A stretch of 64,000 bases of DNA from Actinacidiphila epipremni. GTDB lineage: Bacteria > Actinomycetota > Actinomycetes > Streptomycetales > Streptomycetaceae. Made by a program: the position numbers and the translations under genes. This document shows, in pieces, positions 43,201-52,705 of the stretch (its first letter is position 1; the number at the start of each line of letters is the position of its first letter). The stretch spans positions 234,745 to 298,744 of the forward strand of contig NZ_JAATEJ010000007.1 of the NCBI RefSeq assembly GCF_012034175.1, read 5' to 3'. A model generated the notes under the pieces. The model worked only from the letters and a program-made list of their open reading frames with translations. It did not search any database and was not told the origin of the DNA.

Positions 43201-44529
43201 CCGCGGCACATCTACGACGAGGCCAACGTGCTGCTGGGCACCACGGTCGCGGCCGGCCACAAGATTCGGCTGGAGAAGGACGCGGCGAACACCGCCTCGT
43301 ACTACAACATCGACTACATCAACCTGGAGCAGGCGACCCCGGTCGCCAACCCCGACCCGACGAAGTACGTCGTGCCGGCCGGCTTCACCCAGCAGGATGT
43401 GCAGAACGCACTGGACACCGCGCGGCAGGACACCAGCAAGCTCGGCGTCTACCTGCCCGCCGGCGACTACTCCACCGCCAACAAGTTCACCGTCTACGGC
43501 CGGGCGATCAAGGTGATCGGCGCCGGTCCCTGGTTCACCCGGTTCTTCACGCCGCAGACCCAGGAGAACACCGACGGCGGCTTCTCGCTGCAGTCCGGCT
43601 CCAGCGGTTCGAGCTTCACCGGCTTCGGCTTCTTCGGCAACTACACCAGCCGGATCGACGGGCCGGGCAAGGTCTTCGACCTCAACGGCGTGGCGAACCT
43701 GACGATCGACAACCTGTGGATCGAGCACACGATCTGCGGGGTGTGGGCGACCAACGTCGACAACTCCACGATCAGCAACCTGCGGATCCGCGACACGTTC
43801 GCCGACGGCGTGAACCTCACCAACGGCTCGACGGGCAACACCGTCACCAACAGCGAGGCCCGCAGCACCGGTGACGACTCCTTCGCCCTCTTCCCGGCCA
43901 TCGACAACCACAACGAGCAGGAGACCGGCAACACCTTCCAGAACCTCAGCGTGCAGACGGTATGGCGCGCGGCGGGCCTGGCGGTCTACGGCGGCGGTGG
44001 CAACACCTTCAGCAACCTCTACATCGCCGACAGCCTGACCTACCCGGGCATCACCATCGGCTCGCTGGCCTTCGGCGGCATCCCGGCGCTGGGCTTCGAG
44101 TCCTCGCCGACGACCAACTTCTCCAACATCACCCTGGCCAGGGACGGCGGCCACTTCTGGGGCCAGCAGGCCTTCCCGGCGCTGTGGATCTACTCCGCGG
44201 AGTTCAAGCTCCAGGGCATCAGGATCAGCGACGTGGACATCTCCGACCCGACGTACCAGGGCGTGATGTTCCAGACCAAGTGGAACGGCAGCACCTCGCT
44301 CAACCCGATCTCCGACACCGTCTTCACCAACCTGTCGGTGACCGGGGCGCACAAGAGCGGTGACGCCTTCGACGCCAAGTCCGGCTTCGGCCTGTGGGCC
44401 AACCCGCAGCCGGAACCCGGGCAGGGCCCGGCGGTGGGCTCGGTGACGATCAACGGGTTGCACGAAAGTGACAACGCCGTGGACATCCAGAACCCCACCA
44501 CCACGTTCACGATCAACGTCAACAACTGA
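40237..44529 (+). CDS. Secreted multidomain GH87 alpha-1,3-glucanase (mutanase/mycodextranase type)
   Basis: A 1430-residue exported enzyme. After a signal peptide (to about residue 31, AVAA-GA) come two F5/8 type C domains (about 35-165 and 172-312), two Fn3 domains (about 318-407 and 412-500), a third discoidin-like domain (about 507-640), two CARDB repeats (about 645-755 and 757-870), and a beta-sandwich plus right-handed beta-helix catalytic part (about 880-1430). D1190 (TFADGVNLT) and D1213-D1214 (STGDDSFALF) keep the 23- and 24-residue spacing of the catalytic aspartates of the known GH87 alpha-1,3-glucanase Agl-FH1. It should cut alpha-1,3-glucan of fungal walls or of bacterial mutan. 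A strong terminator follows. It is the largest gene in the window. Confidence 0.88.
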   Translation: MRTKRSIPRLLAGVVSGSLLLLGGTALPAVAAGAHDLAAGKAAQASSASGRNTADRLSDGDQGTYWQSGAVSAAKPQWAQVNLGASTLVDRVQLKVPASWKARTETLSLQASDDGTLFSTIVGSKAYTFSPDKGNTVTVDFPATTARYVRAEVSGNSAADAAQLSEITVQAAAAGANLAAGKPTAESGHADVYGSGNAVDGNANTYWESTNNAFPQWLRVDLGSAVPVNTVTLKLPPATAWQTRTQTLAVQGSTNGTTFTDLVASKGYTFNPATGNTVTITFNTATTRYVRLNITGNTGWPAGQVSEFEVYGPATGDVTAPSAPSNLAYTQPASGQVKLTWNAATDDTGVTAYDVYANGQLRTSVAGNVLTYTDSQPDTATVSYYVKARDAAGNQSASSNTVTRTGTSGDTQPPSAPSNLAFTQPGSGQIKLTWSAASDNTAVTGYEVFANGTKIATTGGSTLTYTDNQPDSATVSYFVRAIDAAGNESANSNTVTRTGTTPPTGGTNQAVGKPITASSTVQNFVATNANDDSVTTYWEGTGTSTLTVQLGANVDTSSVVVKLNPDPAWGPRTQTIEVQGREQSASGFTQLVAPKSYSFSPSSGGNTVTIPVTARVADVRLVFSANSGAGGGQAAEFQVIGTPGPNPDLTVTGLTASPAAPVETDPITLNATVKNIGTNASPASNVNFYLGTAKVGTANVGALAAGASTTVQAAIGARDAGSYQLTAKVDEANTVVEQNDTNNSYTNPTALVVKPVDTSDLLASPVAWSPGNPSAGNNVTFSVAIKNQGTVAAASGAHNVTLTVADASSGSVVKTLTGSYNGAIAAGATTAPVNLGSWTAANGKYTVKTVIAADANELSIKQANNTSTQSLFVGRGANMPYDVYEAEDGVTGGGATVLGPNRTIGDPAGEASGRKAVHLGGNGQYVEWTTRNPTNTLVTRFNIPDGTDSTTLNVYVDGTFLKTITLTSKFEWLYGDEASPNNSPGSGSPRHIYDEANVLLGTTVAAGHKIRLEKDAANTASYYNIDYINLEQATPVANPDPTKYVVPAGFTQQDVQNALDTARQDTSKLGVYLPAGDYSTANKFTVYGRAIKVIGAGPWFTRFFTPQTQENTDGGFSLQSGSSGSSFTGFGFFGNYTSRIDGPGKVFDLNGVANLTIDNLWIEHTICGVWATNVDNSTISNLRIRDTFADGVNLTNGSTGNTVTNSEARSTGDDSFALFPAIDNHNEQETGNTFQNLSVQTVWRAAGLAVYGGGGNTFSNLYIADSLTYPGITIGSLAFGGIPALGFESSPTTNFSNITLARDGGHFWGQQAFPALWIYSAEFKLQGIRISDVDISDPTYQGVMFQTKWNGSTSLNPISDTVFTNLSVTGAHKSGDAFDAKSGFGLWANPQPEPGQGPAVGSVTINGLHESDNAVDIQNPTTTFTINVNN

Positions 44530-44544
44530 GTTCCGCAGGCCAGA

Positions 44545-44583
44545 GCGGGTGCCCGCGTTCGAAAGCTGAACGCGGGCACCCGC
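44545..44583 (+). terminator. Terminator of the GH87 gene
   Basis: GCGGGTGCCCGCGTTC (44545-44560) and its perfect complement at 44568-44583 form a 16-bp stem with a 7-base loop, 16 bases after the stop codon. Confidence 0.85.
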
Positions 44584-44778
44584 GCGTGCCCGCTGACGGC
44601 CCAGGGACAGGCGGTCATGGGCCCGGTTTCGTATTCAGTTGGTGAACGCGGGGTCTTGACGGGGCATTGGTCTAGTCCTACGGTCACCGATGCGCCCGAC
44701 AGTCAGGTCGGCGTCCACCGTTCCATCCGCTGAACGCGGCGGACGGTGTGGTCTGTCCGCAACGGAAGGCCTCCCCCC

Positions 44779-46221
44779 ATGCAAAGACCGCGCATCGAGC
44801 TGAGAAGGCTCGGCGCCCTCACCGCAGTCCCCGCCCTGGCCGCCGGCCTGCTGCTCGCCACCGGCGGCACGGCCCACGCCGCGGCGAACCCCGGACCCGG
44901 CTTCCCCGCGCAGTACGCCGCCCCCTACGCCGAGGTCTGGAACTCGCCCTCGGCCCTCACCACCGTCCGCAACGCCACCGGCCTGAAGTACTTCACGCTC
45001 GCCTTCGTCATCGACGGCGGCGGCTGCAACGCCACCTTCAACGGCGACACCTCCATCACCGACGGCAACTGGACCTCGGCGATCAACAGCCTGCGCGCGG
45101 CCGGCGGCGACGTCATCGCCTCCTTCGGCGGCGCCTCCGGCACCGAGGAGGCGCTGGCCTGTACGTCGGTCTCCGCGCTGGAGACCCAGTACAAGCGGGT
45201 CATCGACGGCCTCAACCTCACCCGCGTCGACTTCGACATCGAGGGCAGCGCGCTCAACAACACCGCCGCCAACGACCGCCGCAACACCGCGCTGGCCGAC
45301 CTCCAGCAGCAGTACGCCGCCCAGGGCAAGCGCCTGGACGTGCAGTACACCCTGCCGGTCTCGCCGAGCGGCCTGGAGTCCAACTCCATCAGCCTGCTCA
45401 ACAATGCCAAGAGCCACAACCTCACCGTCAACCTCGTCAACATCATGACGATGGACTACGGCTCGGCCATGGACATGGGCAACGCCGCCATCAGCGCCGC
45501 CCAGGGCCTGCACAACCAGCTCGGCCAGATCTGGACCGGCAAGTCCTCGGCGCAGCTGTGGGCCATGGAGGGCAACACCCCGATGATCGGGGTCAACGAC
45601 ACCTCCAGCGAGGTCTTCTCCACCTCCGACGCGCAGGACGTGGCGAACTTCGCCAAGTCCAACGGCATCCAGGAGCTGTCCTTCTGGGCGCTCGGCCGCG
45701 ACAAGGCGTGCGCCAGCAACGGCGGCTCCGCGCAGAGCGGTTGCAGCGGCACCTCGCAGTCCGCGTGGCAGTTCTCCAGCATCTTCAACGGCATCACCGG
45801 CGGCGGTGGCACGACCCCGCCGCCGCCCACCGGCTCCACCGGCCCGATCCGCTCCGGCTACGCCAACAAGTGCGTCGACGTCGCCGCGGCAGCCACCGCC
45901 AACGGCACCGCCGTGCAGCTCTACGACTGCAACGGCACGGGCGCGCAGAACTGGACCGTCGGCTCCGACGGCACCCTGCGGGCGCTCGGCAAGTGCATGG
46001 ACGTGACGTCCGCCGGCACCGCCAACGGCACCAAGGTGCAGCTGTGGGACTGCAACGGCACCGGCTCGCAGGTGTGGCAGAAGAACACCGGCAACACCCT
46101 GCGCAACCCGCAGTCCGGCAGGTGCCTGGACGCCACCGGGCCGAGCTCGGCCAACGGCACCCGGCTGCAGATCTGGGACTGCGCCGGCAGCACCAACCAG
46201 CAGTGGACGCTGCCGTCCTGA
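44779..46221 (+). CDS. Secreted GH18 chitinase-like enzyme with ricin-type lectin domain
   Basis: A 480-residue exported protein. Signal peptide to about residue 35 (GTAHA-AA), GH18 TIM barrel at about 40-340 with D151, D153 and the catalytic E155 in TRVDFDIEGSALN, substrate-binding strands YFTLAFVIDGGG and VNIMTMDYG, then a Gly-Thr-Pro linker and a ricin B-type beta-trefoil (about 355-480) with three QxW-type repeats such as KVQLWDCNGTGSQVWQ. The first Asp of the usual DxxDxDxE is a Thr here, which is known in some active members. It should act on chitin or related beta-1,4-GlcNAc chains. The ATG at 44779 follows GGAAGG; a strong terminator follows the gene. It stands beside the GH87 enzyme, suggesting joint action on fungal walls. 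Confidence 0.9.
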   Translation: MQRPRIELRRLGALTAVPALAAGLLLATGGTAHAAANPGPGFPAQYAAPYAEVWNSPSALTTVRNATGLKYFTLAFVIDGGGCNATFNGDTSITDGNWTSAINSLRAAGGDVIASFGGASGTEEALACTSVSALETQYKRVIDGLNLTRVDFDIEGSALNNTAANDRRNTALADLQQQYAAQGKRLDVQYTLPVSPSGLESNSISLLNNAKSHNLTVNLVNIMTMDYGSAMDMGNAAISAAQGLHNQLGQIWTGKSSAQLWAMEGNTPMIGVNDTSSEVFSTSDAQDVANFAKSNGIQELSFWALGRDKACASNGGSAQSGCSGTSQSAWQFSSIFNGITGGGGTTPPPPTGSTGPIRSGYANKCVDVAAAATANGTAVQLYDCNGTGAQNWTVGSDGTLRALGKCMDVTSAGTANGTKVQLWDCNGTGSQVWQKNTGNTLRNPQSGRCLDATGPSSANGTRLQIWDCAGSTNQQWTLPS

Positions 46222-46244
46222 CCCGGCGGCAGCAGCGGTGAACG

Positions 46245-46284
46245 CCCGGCGCCGGGCGGGTCGGCGGACCCGCCCGGCGCCGGG
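46245..46284 (+). terminator. Terminator of the GH18 gene
   Basis: Arms 46245-46262 (CCCGGCGCCGGGCGGGTC) and 46267-46284 form a perfect 18-bp stem with a 4-base loop, 23 bases after the stop. Confidence 0.85.
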
Positions 46285-46395
46285 GCGTCTATCCCGGCCC
46301 GCGCGGCGCACATCGGCGAAGATCGGATCATCACGCCGCCACCGGGGCATCCGGCCCCGCCGGCGGCACCGCCGCGTACCCCCGCGAGGAGCCCG

Positions 46396-46911
46396 ATGAA
46401 CACCGCAGAACTGCTCGCCGACGGCTACGGCCGGATCAAGGAGGCCGTCCACTCCGCCGTCGAGGGACTGACCGCCGAGGAGCTCGCCCACCGCGTCGAC
46501 CCCGACGCCAACACCGTCGGCTGGCTGGTCTGGCACCTCACCCGGGTCCAGGACGACCATGTCGCCGATGTCGCCGGCCGCCCGCAGGTGTGGACCGCGG
46601 GCGGCTGGGACGAGCGCTTCGGCCTGCCCTTCGACCCCGCCGACATCGGCTACGGCCACGACTGCGCCGATGTCGCCCAGGTCCGCCCCGCCTCCGCCGA
46701 CCTGCTCACCGGCTACTACGACGCCGTCCACGAGCAGAGCCTGGACTACCTCGGCGGCCTGGCCGACGCCGACCTCGACCGGGTCGTGGACCGCCGCTGG
46801 ACCCCGCATGTGACGCTCGGCGTCCGGCTGGTCAGCGTCATCGGCGACGACCTCCAGCACGCCGGGCAGGCCGCCTTCCTGCGCGGCCACCTGCTGCGCC
46901 GCCGGGGGTGA
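46396..46911 (+). CDS. DinB/DUF664 family protein
   Basis: A 171-residue cytosolic four-helix-bundle protein. VGWLVWHLTRVQDDHVADV holds the first conserved histidine of the metal site and GDDLQHAGQAAFLRGHLL the second, as in DinB-like and mycothiol-dependent maleylpyruvate isomerase-like proteins. Members often act as mycothiol S-transferases in actinomycetes, but this one has no proven substrate. A GCGAGGAG ribosome site lies before the ATG. It precedes an MFS exporter gene by about 90 bases, in the same direction but with its own operator between them, so it is probably a separate transcript. Confidence 0.85.
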   Translation: MNTAELLADGYGRIKEAVHSAVEGLTAEELAHRVDPDANTVGWLVWHLTRVQDDHVADVAGRPQVWTAGGWDERFGLPFDPADIGYGHDCADVAQVRPASADLLTGYYDAVHEQSLDYLGGLADADLDRVVDRRWTPHVTLGVRLVSVIGDDLQHAGQAAFLRGHLLRRRG

Positions 46912-46939
46912 CCGGATGCCGAGGCCCTGACCCCGGTGA

Positions 46940-46966
46940 TAGAGTTACTTAACCTAAGTTAAGTAA
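46940..46966 (+). promoter_or_regulatory. MarR-type operator overlapping the MFS promoter
   Basis: TTACTTAAC (46945-46953) and GTTAAGTAA (46958-46966) are perfect inverted repeats with a 4-base spacer, a striking AT-rich palindrome in GC-rich DNA. It overlaps a TAGAGT -10 box at 46940-46945. Such sites are typical of MarR regulators; one is encoded in the same operon at 48766. Confidence 0.8.
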
Positions 46967-47002
46967 TTGACCCACTGACCCGGGCGGGGTGTGAAGGGCC
47001 TG

Positions 47003-48736
47003 ATGGCGACACAGGACGCGACCAAGCGAATACAGCGAAGGACACCGCGCATCGCGGCCGACCATCCGCACTACAAGTGGGTGGCGCTGTCCAACACCAC
47101 CCTCGGCATGCTGATCGCCACGATCAACTCGTCGATCGTGCTGATCTCGCTGCCCGCGATCTTCAACGGCATCAGGCTTGACCCGCTCCAGCCCGGGAAC
47201 GTCAGCTACCTGCTGTGGATGCTGATGGGCTACATGCTGGTCACCGCGGTCCTGGTGGTCACGCTCGGCCGGCTCGGCGACATCTTCGGCCGGGTCAAGA
47301 TCTACAACGCCGGCTTCCTGATCTTCACCGTCACCTCGGTGATCCTGTCGGTCGACCCGCTGCACGGCGGCGGCGGAGCCCTGTGGCTCATCGGCTGGCG
47401 CGTCGCCCAGGCCGTCGGCGGCTCCATGCTGATGGCCAACTCCGCGGCGATCATCACCGACGCCTTCCCGGCCCGCCAGCGCGGCATGGCGCTCGGCGTC
47501 AACATGGTCGCCGGCATCGCCGGCTCCTTCATCGGCCTGGTCCTCGGCGGCCTGCTCGCCGAGTGGAACTGGCGCTCCATCTTCTGGGTGAACGTGCCGA
47601 TCGGCCTGATCGGCACCGTGTGGGCCTACCGCTCGCTGCACGAGACCGGGGTGCGCCGCCCGGCCAAGATGGACTGGTGGGGCAACATCAGCTTCGCCGT
47701 GGGCCTGACCGCGCTGCTGGCCGGCATCACCTACGGCATCCAGCCCTACGGCGGCCACACCATGGGCTGGACCAACCCGTGGGTGCTCGCCGGCCTCATC
47801 GGCGGCGTCGCCGTCCTGGTGGCCTTCTGCCTCATCGAGGACCGGGTCGCCGAGCCGATGTTCCCGCTCAAGCTCTTCCGCAACGCCGCCTTCGCCGGCG
47901 GCAACGCCGCGACGCTGCTCGGCTCCATCGCGCGCGGCGGCCTGCAGTTCATGCTCATCATCTGGCTCCAGGGCATCTGGCTGCCGCTGCACGGCTACAA
48001 CTACGCCGACACGCCCCTGTGGGCCGGCATCTACCTGCTGCCGCTCACCGTCGGCTTCCTGGCCGCCGGACCCATCGCCGGCGCGCTGTCCGACCGCTAC
48101 GGCGCCCGGCTCTTCGCCGCGTCCGGCTTCGTGGTGATGGCCGGCTCCTTCGCCGGGCTGCTGCTGATCCCCACCGACTTCAGCTACTGGGTCTTCGCGC
48201 TGGTGGTCTTCCTCAACGGCCTGGGCGGCGGGCTGTTCGCCGCGCCCAACACCTCGATCATCATGGCCAGCGTGCCCGCCGAGTCGCGCGGTGCCGCCTC
48301 CGGCATGCGCGCCACCTTCCAGAACGCCGGCATGGTGCTGTCCATCGGCGTGTTCTTCTCGCTGATGGTCGCCGGTCTCGCCCGCTCGCTGCCGCACACC
48401 CTCAGCACCGGCCTGATGGCCCAGGGCGTGCCCGCCTCCAACGCGCACGACGTGGCGAACCTGCCGCCGGTCGGCACGCTCTTCGCGGCCTTCCTCGGCT
48501 ACAACCCGATCCAGCAGCTGCTCGGCCCCGACCTGCTGGGCTCGCTGCCCAAGGCCAACGCGCACACCCTGACCGGCCGGGAGTTCTTCCCGCACCTGAT
48601 CTCCGGACCCTTCCACGACGGCCTGGTCGTGGTGTTCGCCCTGGCGATCGTGATGTCCTTGGTCGCGGCGGGCGCCTCGCTGATCCGCAGCCGGCGCGTC
48701 GCCCCGACGCATGTGAGCCAGACCCAGGACAGCTGA
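47003..48736 (+). CDS. MFS drug exporter (DHA2, EmrB/QacA type)
   Basis: A 577-residue membrane protein with about 14 membrane segments. Family motif A appears as [12 protein letters not shown] in the first cytoplasmic loop, and motif C-like glycines occur in [22 protein letters not shown] (shown in part) in segment 5, typical of proton-driven drug exporters. An external loop with the sequence [10 protein letters not shown] is present. The ATG at 47003 has GAAGGG four bases upstream. It is controlled by the AT-rich palindrome just before it and is followed 29 bases later by a MarR gene, so the product is probably induced by a toxic substrate sensed by MarR. The substrate is unknown. Confidence 0.92.
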   Translation: MATQDATKRIQRRTPRIAADHPHYKWVALSNTTLGMLIATINSSIVLISLPAIFNGIRLDPLQPGNVSYLLWMLMGYMLVTAVLVVTLGRLGDIFGRVKIYNAGFLIFTVTSVILSVDPLHGGGGALWLIGWRVAQAVGGSMLMANSAAIITDAFPARQRGMALGVNMVAGIAGSFIGLVLGGLLAEWNWRSIFWVNVPIGLIGTVWAYRSLHETGVRRPAKMDWWGNISFAVGLTALLAGITYGIQPYGGHTMGWTNPWVLAGLIGGVAVLVAFCLIEDRVAEPMFPLKLFRNAAFAGGNAATLLGSIARGGLQFMLIIWLQGIWLPLHGYNYADTPLWAGIYLLPLTVGFLAAGPIAGALSDRYGARLFAASGFVVMAGSFAGLLLIPTDFSYWVFALVVFLNGLGGGLFAAPNTSIIMASVPAESRGAASGMRATFQNAGMVLSIGVFFSLMVAGLARSLPHTLSTGLMAQGVPASNAHDVANLPPVGTLFAAFLGYNPIQQLLGPDLLGSLPKANAHTLTGREFFPHLISGPFHDGLVVVFALAIVMSLVAAGASLIRSRRVAPTHVSQTQDS

Positions 48737-48765
48737 CCGCGGTACGACCCAGGAGGCGCCCCGCC

Positions 48766-49269
48766 ATGACCGACACCGACGGGCGCGGGGCGCCCTCCTC
48801 CGCCGCCGTGGCCCGGCTCCGGCTGGTCATCGCCCGGCTCTACCGCCAGCTCGCGCAGGCCAGCAACGACGACCTCAACCTCACCTACGCCCAGCTGTCC
48901 GCGCTGGCCAGGATCCAGGAGCACGGCCCCCTGCGGCTCGGCGAGCTGGCCGCGTACGAGCAGGTCGCCGCGCCCTCCCTGACCCGTACCGTCGCGCCGC
49001 TGGCCGCCGCCGGGCTCATCGCCAAGCAGCCCGACCCCTCCGACGGGCGCTCCTGGCTGGTCAGCGTCACCGCGCAGGGCAGTGACGTACTCGACCGGAT
49101 CCGCCGCCGGCGCTCGGAGCTGCTGGCCCGCCGGATGGCCCGGCTCGACGCCGGGCAGCTCGACGCGCTGCTCGCGGCGCTGCCGGCACTGGAGCAGTTG
49201 CTGACCGAGCCGCAGCCGGCCGCCGGGGACGCGCCGGGCGACCGCGAGGACGCGGGGGCGCGCCGCTGA
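48766..49269 (+). CDS. MarR family transcriptional regulator
   Basis: A 167-residue protein with the MarR winged helix: the recognition part is LRLGELAAYEQVAAPSLTRT, and the wing DPSDGRSWLVSVTAQG is well conserved. The C-terminal helices form the dimer interface, ending in a polar Glu-Ala-rich tail. AGGAGG lies ten bases before the ATG. It is co-transcribed with the MFS exporter and probably represses both by binding the TTACTTAAC palindrome, releasing it on binding a ligand, often a phenolic compound. It may also affect the minus-strand exporter further downstream, for which no matching operator was seen. Confidence 0.92.
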   Translation: MTDTDGRGAPSSAAVARLRLVIARLYRQLAQASNDDLNLTYAQLSALARIQEHGPLRLGELAAYEQVAAPSLTRTVAPLAAAGLIAKQPDPSDGRSWLVSVTAQGSDVLDRIRRRRSELLARRMARLDAGQLDALLAALPALEQLLTEPQPAAGDAPGDREDAGARR

Positions 49270-49360
49270 GCTGTCGCGGGTACGGGGCAGGGGCGCGGGG
49301 CCGAGCTCCGCGGATACGGGCCCGGGCCCGCGGCTGCCGGGCCGCTACGGGGGCCCTGCG

Positions 49361-50899
49361 TCAGCCCGGTGCGTCGCCGGCCGGCTCGCCCGGCACCCGG
49401 TGGCTGCCGCCCGGCTCCAGCGGCGGGGCGTTCACCCCGCAGCTCGCCCGGCACTGCGGCTGCGCGGCCGGCTCCGCGCCCTCCGCCTCGGCCAGCGCCT
49501 GCGGCGGCACCAGCGTGAAGGCCAGCAGCGCGGCCAGCGCGCACAGCCCCGCGCAGATGAGCATCGCCGAGCCGAAGGCGTCGTTCACCTTGCCCGGCGA
49601 GCGGTACGCCTGGTCCGACAGGCCCACCGCCAGCGGCAGCGCCGCCACGATCAGCAGCTGCGCCACCCGGGCGGCGGCGTTGTTGACCCCGCTGGCGATC
49701 CCGGCGTGGTCCACGTCCACCGACGCCAGCACCGTCGCCGTCAGCGGCGCCACGAACAGGCTCATCCCCAGCCCCTGCACCACCACCGCCGGCAGCACGT
49801 CCAGCCAGTACGACGACGAGCCCGGCCCCAGCCGCATGAGCAGCAGCAGCCCGGCCGCCGTCACCAGCGGCCCCACCGTCAGCGGCAGCCGCGGCCCGAT
49901 CCGCTGCGCCAGCGCCCCGGCCGGCGCCGACAGTGCCAGCATCAGCACCGTCACCGGCAGCGTCGCGAGCCCCGCCCGCAGCGCGCTGTAGCCGGCGGCG
50001 ATCTGCAACTGCACCGGCAGGATGAAGAAGACCCCGCCGATCGCCGCGTACAGGCACAGCGTCACCACGTTCATCGAGGTGAACAGCCGCGAGGAGAACA
50101 CCGACAGCGGCAGCATCGGATGCCCGACCCGGCGTTCGGTGCGCCAGAACGCCACCCCGCACGCCACCCCCAGCAGCGCCGGCACCACCACCGCCGGCCA
50201 CGACGGATGCCCGGAGGCGGAGATCAGCGCGTACGTCACCCCGGCCAGGCACAGCGCGGCGAGCGCCGCCCCCCGCACGTCGAAGCTGCCCGAGGCGTTG
50301 CGGTCCCGGCTCTCGGGCACATGCCGCACCGCGATCGCCACCACGACCGCGGCCACCGGCAGGTTCACCAGGAAGATCCACCGCCAGCCCGGGCCGTCCA
50401 CCAGCCAGCCGCCCAGGAACGGCCCGACCGCGCCCGCCACCCCGCCCAGCCCCGACCACGCCCCCACCGCCTTGGCCCGGTCCTCCGGCCGGAAGGTGGA
50501 CTGCACCAGCGCCAGCGACCCCGGCGTCAGCAGCGCCCCGCCCACGCCCTGGAGCGCGCGGGCCGCGATCAGCACCCCGTCGTCCGGCGCGATCCCGCAC
50601 AGCGCCGAGGCCAGCGCGAACCACACCACGCCGACCACGAACACCCGGCGCCGCCCGTAGCGGTCGCCGAGCCCGCCGCCGAGCAGGATCAGCCCGGCCA
50701 GCGTGAGCATGTAGCCGTTGACGGTCCACTGCAGCGCCGACAGCGGCGCGTCCAGGTCCTCGCCGATCCGCGGCAGCGCGATGTTCACGATCGTGCCGTC
50801 CAGCAGCGCCATGCCCGAGCCCAGCACCGAGCACGCCAGCACCCACCGCCCGGTGCGGGACGCCAGCGGCACCCCCGCCCCGCCCTGATCCTGGATCAT
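49361..50899 (-). CDS. MFS drug exporter (DHA2 family), second
   Basis: A 512-residue membrane protein with about 14 membrane segments. SVLGSGMALLDGTIVNIALP is the first helix with the Asp typical of DHA2 proteins, and GGGLGDRYGRRR is motif A. The C terminus has a hydrophilic tail of about 45 residues with two cysteines (PQCRASCG), not usual for the family. The -10 box TAGGGT ends six bases before the ATG, so the mRNA is probably leaderless. It converges on the MarR gene and diverges from pgm. It may export an antibiotic or metabolite; no regulator is adjacent in its own operon. Confidence 0.9.
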   Translation of the reverse strand: MIQDQGGAGVPLASRTGRWVLACSVLGSGMALLDGTIVNIALPRIGEDLDAPLSALQWTVNGYMLTLAGLILLGGGLGDRYGRRRVFVVGVVWFALASALCGIAPDDGVLIAARALQGVGGALLTPGSLALVQSTFRPEDRAKAVGAWSGLGGVAGAVGPFLGGWLVDGPGWRWIFLVNLPVAAVVVAIAVRHVPESRDRNASGSFDVRGAALAALCLAGVTYALISASGHPSWPAVVVPALLGVACGVAFWRTERRVGHPMLPLSVFSSRLFTSMNVVTLCLYAAIGGVFFILPVQLQIAAGYSALRAGLATLPVTVLMLALSAPAGALAQRIGPRLPLTVGPLVTAAGLLLLMRLGPGSSSYWLDVLPAVVVQGLGMSLFVAPLTATVLASVDVDHAGIASGVNNAAARVAQLLIVAALPLAVGLSDQAYRSPGKVNDAFGSAMLICAGLCALAALLAFTLVPPQALAEAEGAEPAAQPQCRASCGVNAPPLEPGGSHRVPGEPAGDAPG

Positions 50900-50905
50900 G
50901 AGCCC

Positions 50906-50911
50906 ACCCTA
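50906..50911 (-). promoter_or_regulatory. Leaderless-type -10 box of the second MFS exporter
   Basis: TAGGGT on the minus strand, six bases from the ATG. The surrounding CCACCCTAGGACGTG (plus strand) is identical to the sequence at the promoter of the ABC exporter at 54570-54584. Confidence 0.55.
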
Positions 50912-50969
50912 GGACGTGAGGTGCGCGGTGGCCCGGTATCGCGGAAAGGGATGAGGGCAGAGATGACAA

Positions 50970-50989
50970 TGGTCGGGGCAACCCGACCA
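50970..50989 (+). promoter_or_regulatory. Inverted repeat upstream of pgm
   Basis: TGGTCGGG and CCCGACCA are perfect 8-base arms with a 4-base spacer, 24 bases before the pgm start. It could be an operator or a leader hairpin near the ribosome site. Confidence 0.5.
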
Positions 50990-51012
50990 GCCGACTAGCC
51001 GAGGAGACGTGA

Positions 51013-52653
<1,641 letters not shown>

Positions 52654-52667
52654 CGCCCCGCCGGCGC

Positions 52668-52693
52668 GCGGCCCCGGGACGCCCCGGGGCCGC
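52668..52693. terminator. Terminator between pgm and the ABC exporter gene
   Basis: GCGGCCCCGGG (52668-52678) and its complement (52683-52693) form an 11-bp stem with a 4-base loop, and outer GCCGGCG bases can extend it. It serves both convergent genes. Confidence 0.75.
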
Positions 52694-52705
52694 ACGCCGG
52701 CGCCG

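Noticed and set aside
40180..44463. 1427-codon open frame on the minus strand opposite the GH87 gene
   Set aside because: Composition is Gly/Arg/Val-rich without signal, domains or motifs, whereas the plus strand encodes clear discoidin, Fn3, CARDB and GH87 parts.
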